Source: JASGKO01 sp049840595
GTDB taxonomy: Bacteria > Verrucomicrobiota > Verrucomicrobiia > Chthoniobacterales > Chthoniobacteraceae
Direction of reading: 5' to 3'
NCBI GenBank assembly: GCA_049840595.1
Contig: JASGKO010000042.1
Span: 62,001-126,000, forward strand
DNA length: 64,000 nucleotides
Position numbers and translations under genes: made by a program. Positions 62,338 through 64,000 of this stretch are shown piece after piece. Positions within the stretch are counted from its first letter, which is position 1. Each line of letters begins with the position of its first letter. The notes under the pieces are model-generated. The model did no database searches, was not told where the DNA came from, and worked only from the letters and a program-made list of their open reading frames with translations.

Positions 62338-63061
62338 TCAACGCACTTGGCTTTGCTCCCACTCCTTTGCCGTAGTAACCCTATCGGCGAGAAAGGTGGT
62401 TTCCAAGTAGAGGTCGAGAAACTCCGGCGATACCATTTCCGCACCATCCCGGCAAAGCTTGGCGTAAGGGGCATAGGGCGAAAGGCTGTTATTGAGGAAC
62501 CGGCTCCCCTTAAAGTATTCCTGTTCGCAACACAATACGTAGCCCACGAAAGGCGGCCGGGATTTGTCAGTACCAGTCCAGGCAAGTGACTGGCTGAAGG
62601 TCATAAGCGGTTTCGCGCTCTCGGAGTCCAGGCATATCATCCACGTGGACTTGAATGCAGCGCCCGTTCATTAAAGTGCAGGCAGCAGGTTCAGCATTCA
62701 GGGCAGCTCGGTCATTTTCCCCCGGCTCAACTCCATATCGGACGAAGACCGGCGGCGGAATCTGGTAGTTGAATACCCGCCTTGCGCCCAAAGCGACGAC
62801 TGGCGGATGCCCCGTCGGTGGCGTGTCCCGAATCGTGCGAGCCGCCGAGGCCGGGTTCATCAGGCTTCCATAGCCGATCAGGTTGATGCTGTTATGGCCA
62901 TGAGATCTGAGTTGCTCCTCAGCGTCATTCCAGGGATAGGGATATGGGCGCAAATCGTTGTCAATCATATGAACCTTGAACAGCCCTTCAACCCGCCTCT
63001 TGCTCCATCCGTAGCGCAGCAGGGAGCGCTCCGCGCTCTCGTGTTCGGGTGTATGGTCCAT
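62338..63061 (-). CDS. Gamma-glutamylcyclotransferase-like protein (one frameshift)
   Basis: About 240 residues after removing one extra T near 62569, which restores CLDWYDKSRPPFVGYVLCCE. The fold marker is NLIGYGSLMNPASAART, the YGSL motif of the GGCT/AIG2 superfamily. RRVFNYQIPPPVF and the VHVDDMPGLRERETAYDLQP region fit the barrel. GGCT-like enzymes cyclise gamma-glutamyl groups, but this branch carries an extra C-terminal helical part and its substrate is unknown. It starts 3 bases after the TPR gene's stop and is thus co-transcribed with it. Confidence 0.7.
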
Positions 63062-63064
63062 GGT

Positions 63065-63955
63065 CTAGGCGAGTTGCTGGCGCAATTTCTCGAAGCGTCC
63101 GTAGATACTTCCGTAATATCCTTTGTCAGCTTGCAAGTTCCGTAAAGTTGCCACCTCAGCAGCAAGCTGAATGCATTCATGTGCTTCGTCGAGACGTCCC
63201 AGCATCATGGCGCATTCGGCACCGATAAGGTGTGTTTCGAAAAAGCGCCTGTATTTGGGCAACTTTTGCGTCCCACCAAACATTTCTTTGAAAAACTTGT
63301 AGGTTTCATCTGGTTCGCTGATTCCGCTCATCGCCACCAACTGGATTGAACGCATAAGAAGAATGTTCTCCATAAACTTCACGGCCACAACCGAGTCTTC
63401 AATTTTGATGCAGTGCTGAGATGCTTTCGCGATCAACTTTTGCCTCAGGTAAAGGCGCGCCGTTGCGACATTGTTGACGGATTCGAAACCTTTGTTGCCG
63501 ACAGCTCTATGCAGCTCACCCGCTTCATCGAGGTATTTCGCCGCCTTGCTGAACTCTCCTTTGTCGATGTGAACGAATCCGAGATTTGTTTTCGAGCCAG
63601 CTATCCACATCGGTATATTTTGATGAGTAAAGCCCTCCAAAGCTTTCTCCAGAGTCTCCTGAGCAAGGCTGAGTTGTCCAGCGTGCCAAGCGGATATACC
63701 CTTCGAATTCACAATTCGCGTCAGCATAAAATCGGCGATCGGAGATGCCGATGAAATCCCACGCCGCTCGAACTCTGCAACTGCGTGATCGAATTTTGCC
63801 AAGGATTTGTTCCCAAGGCCTTCCTTATCATATGCTGCACCGATTTGCAGACACACGTCCCCGTAGCCGAGGAGTTCCTTCCCATTGCCAAGGCTCAGAC
63901 ATTCTTTTTCCAACTTTTCCCACTCAGCAATATCAATATGTGAGCCCACAGTCAT
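63065..63955 (-). CDS. TPR-repeat protein
   Basis: 296 residues, almost entirely helical hairpins of TPR type (CLQIGAAYDKEGLGNKSLAK, ISAWHAGQLSLAQETLEKAL, TNLGFVHIDKGEFSKAAKYL, LIGAECAMMLGRLDEAHECI). Likely a cytosolic scaffold or regulator. There is no HTH in the visible protein, so a Rap-like role is only possible by analogy. It is the first gene of a two-gene unit with the GGCT-like protein. The last 45 bases of the window, upstream of it, show no feature. Confidence 0.7.
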   Translation of the reverse strand: MTVGSHIDIAEWEKLEKECLSLGNGKELLGYGDVCLQIGAAYDKEGLGNKSLAKFDHAVAEFERRGISSASPIADFMLTRIVNSKGISAWHAGQLSLAQETLEKALEGFTHQNIPMWIAGSKTNLGFVHIDKGEFSKAAKYLDEAGELHRAVGNKGFESVNNVATARLYLRQKLIAKASQHCIKIEDSVVAVKFMENILLMRSIQLVAMSGISEPDETYKFFKEMFGGTQKLPKYRRFFETHLIGAECAMMLGRLDEAHECIQLAAEVATLRNLQADKGYYGSIYGRFEKLRQQLA

Positions 63956-64000
63956 CCTGTTGAGGTCACCATTCGACGCTTCGCACTGAAGCCTGAGACC

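Larger units (their letters stand above)
48956..64000. mobile_element. tRNA-Thr-integrated genomic island (left end; right end beyond window)
   Basis: Starting at the break in the tRNA gene, the DNA is noticeably less GC-rich and its genes are accessory: small DNA-binding proteins, a ubiquitin-like conjugation operon, XRE/ImmA, tyrosine recombinase, VapBC-like pair, secreted nuclease, TolC and TPR proteins. The integrase at 56.4-57.4 kb is internal, not at the left edge. The right boundary, which should carry the tRNA 3' half or a whole tRNA copy, is not visible, so the extent is a minimum. Confidence 0.6.

Overview
The window looks like chromosomal DNA of a Verrucomicrobiota-type bacterium. 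The left three quarters (about 1-48,900) are GC-rich. They carry PEP-CTERM exported proteins, a GT41/OGT-like glycosyltransferase, very large secreted alginate-lyase/LamG proteins, flagellar genes and several families of intergenic palindromes. The phylum is an inference from gene style, not from a marker gene.

Layout. 1-2.5 kb: end of an M20 peptidase, then a FlgN-like/FlhF-like flagellar pair with a consensus sigma-54 promoter. 2.5-13.5 kb: two paralogous secreted polysaccharide-lyase giants separated by about 1.1 kb full of palindromes. 13.9-18.3 kb: TPR plus GT41 glycosyltransferase and two PEP-CTERM proteins. 18.5-19.3 kb: XdhC. 19.5-26.3 kb: an ArsR-headed run of SRPBCC/AHSA1, VOC, BNR-repeat, MoaD-like and DoxX genes. 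26.4-29.4 kb: hybrid sensor kinase. 29.5-38.2 kb: an overlapping lipid operon (cNMP-binding/patatin phospholipase, PaaK-like ligase, thiolase, hydratase/dehydrogenase, acyl-CoA dehydrogenase). 38.4-48.8 kb: UbiD, lipoprotein, MoaC, MogA, SGNH-like protein, HHxxxDG acyltransferase with an MpaB-type protein, DUF2252 and a GAF sensor kinase.

At 48,917 a tRNA-Thr(TGT) gene breaks off directly after its anticodon loop. From there to the right edge base composition falls and gene content becomes accessory: a tyrosine integrase, VapBC-like toxin-antitoxin, XRE and ImmA genes, an S1/P1 nuclease, a TolC protein and TPR proteins. The centrepiece is a ubiquitin-like conjugation operon (51.1-55.3 kb): a triple-Ubl protein, E2-like, JAB/JAMM protease and ThiF-type E1, followed by an unrecognised coiled-coil gene and flanked by a divergent XRE-ImmA pair. 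This reads as a tRNA-integrated island with a probable anti-phage system.

Caution on sequence quality. More than 20 genes or gene joins need a single-base indel, mostly an extra base, to restore a family-length protein. One has an in-frame TAG. The disruptions occur in housekeeping and island genes alike, so I read most as consensus errors rather than pseudogenes. Coordinates of such genes span the whole restored reading frame.
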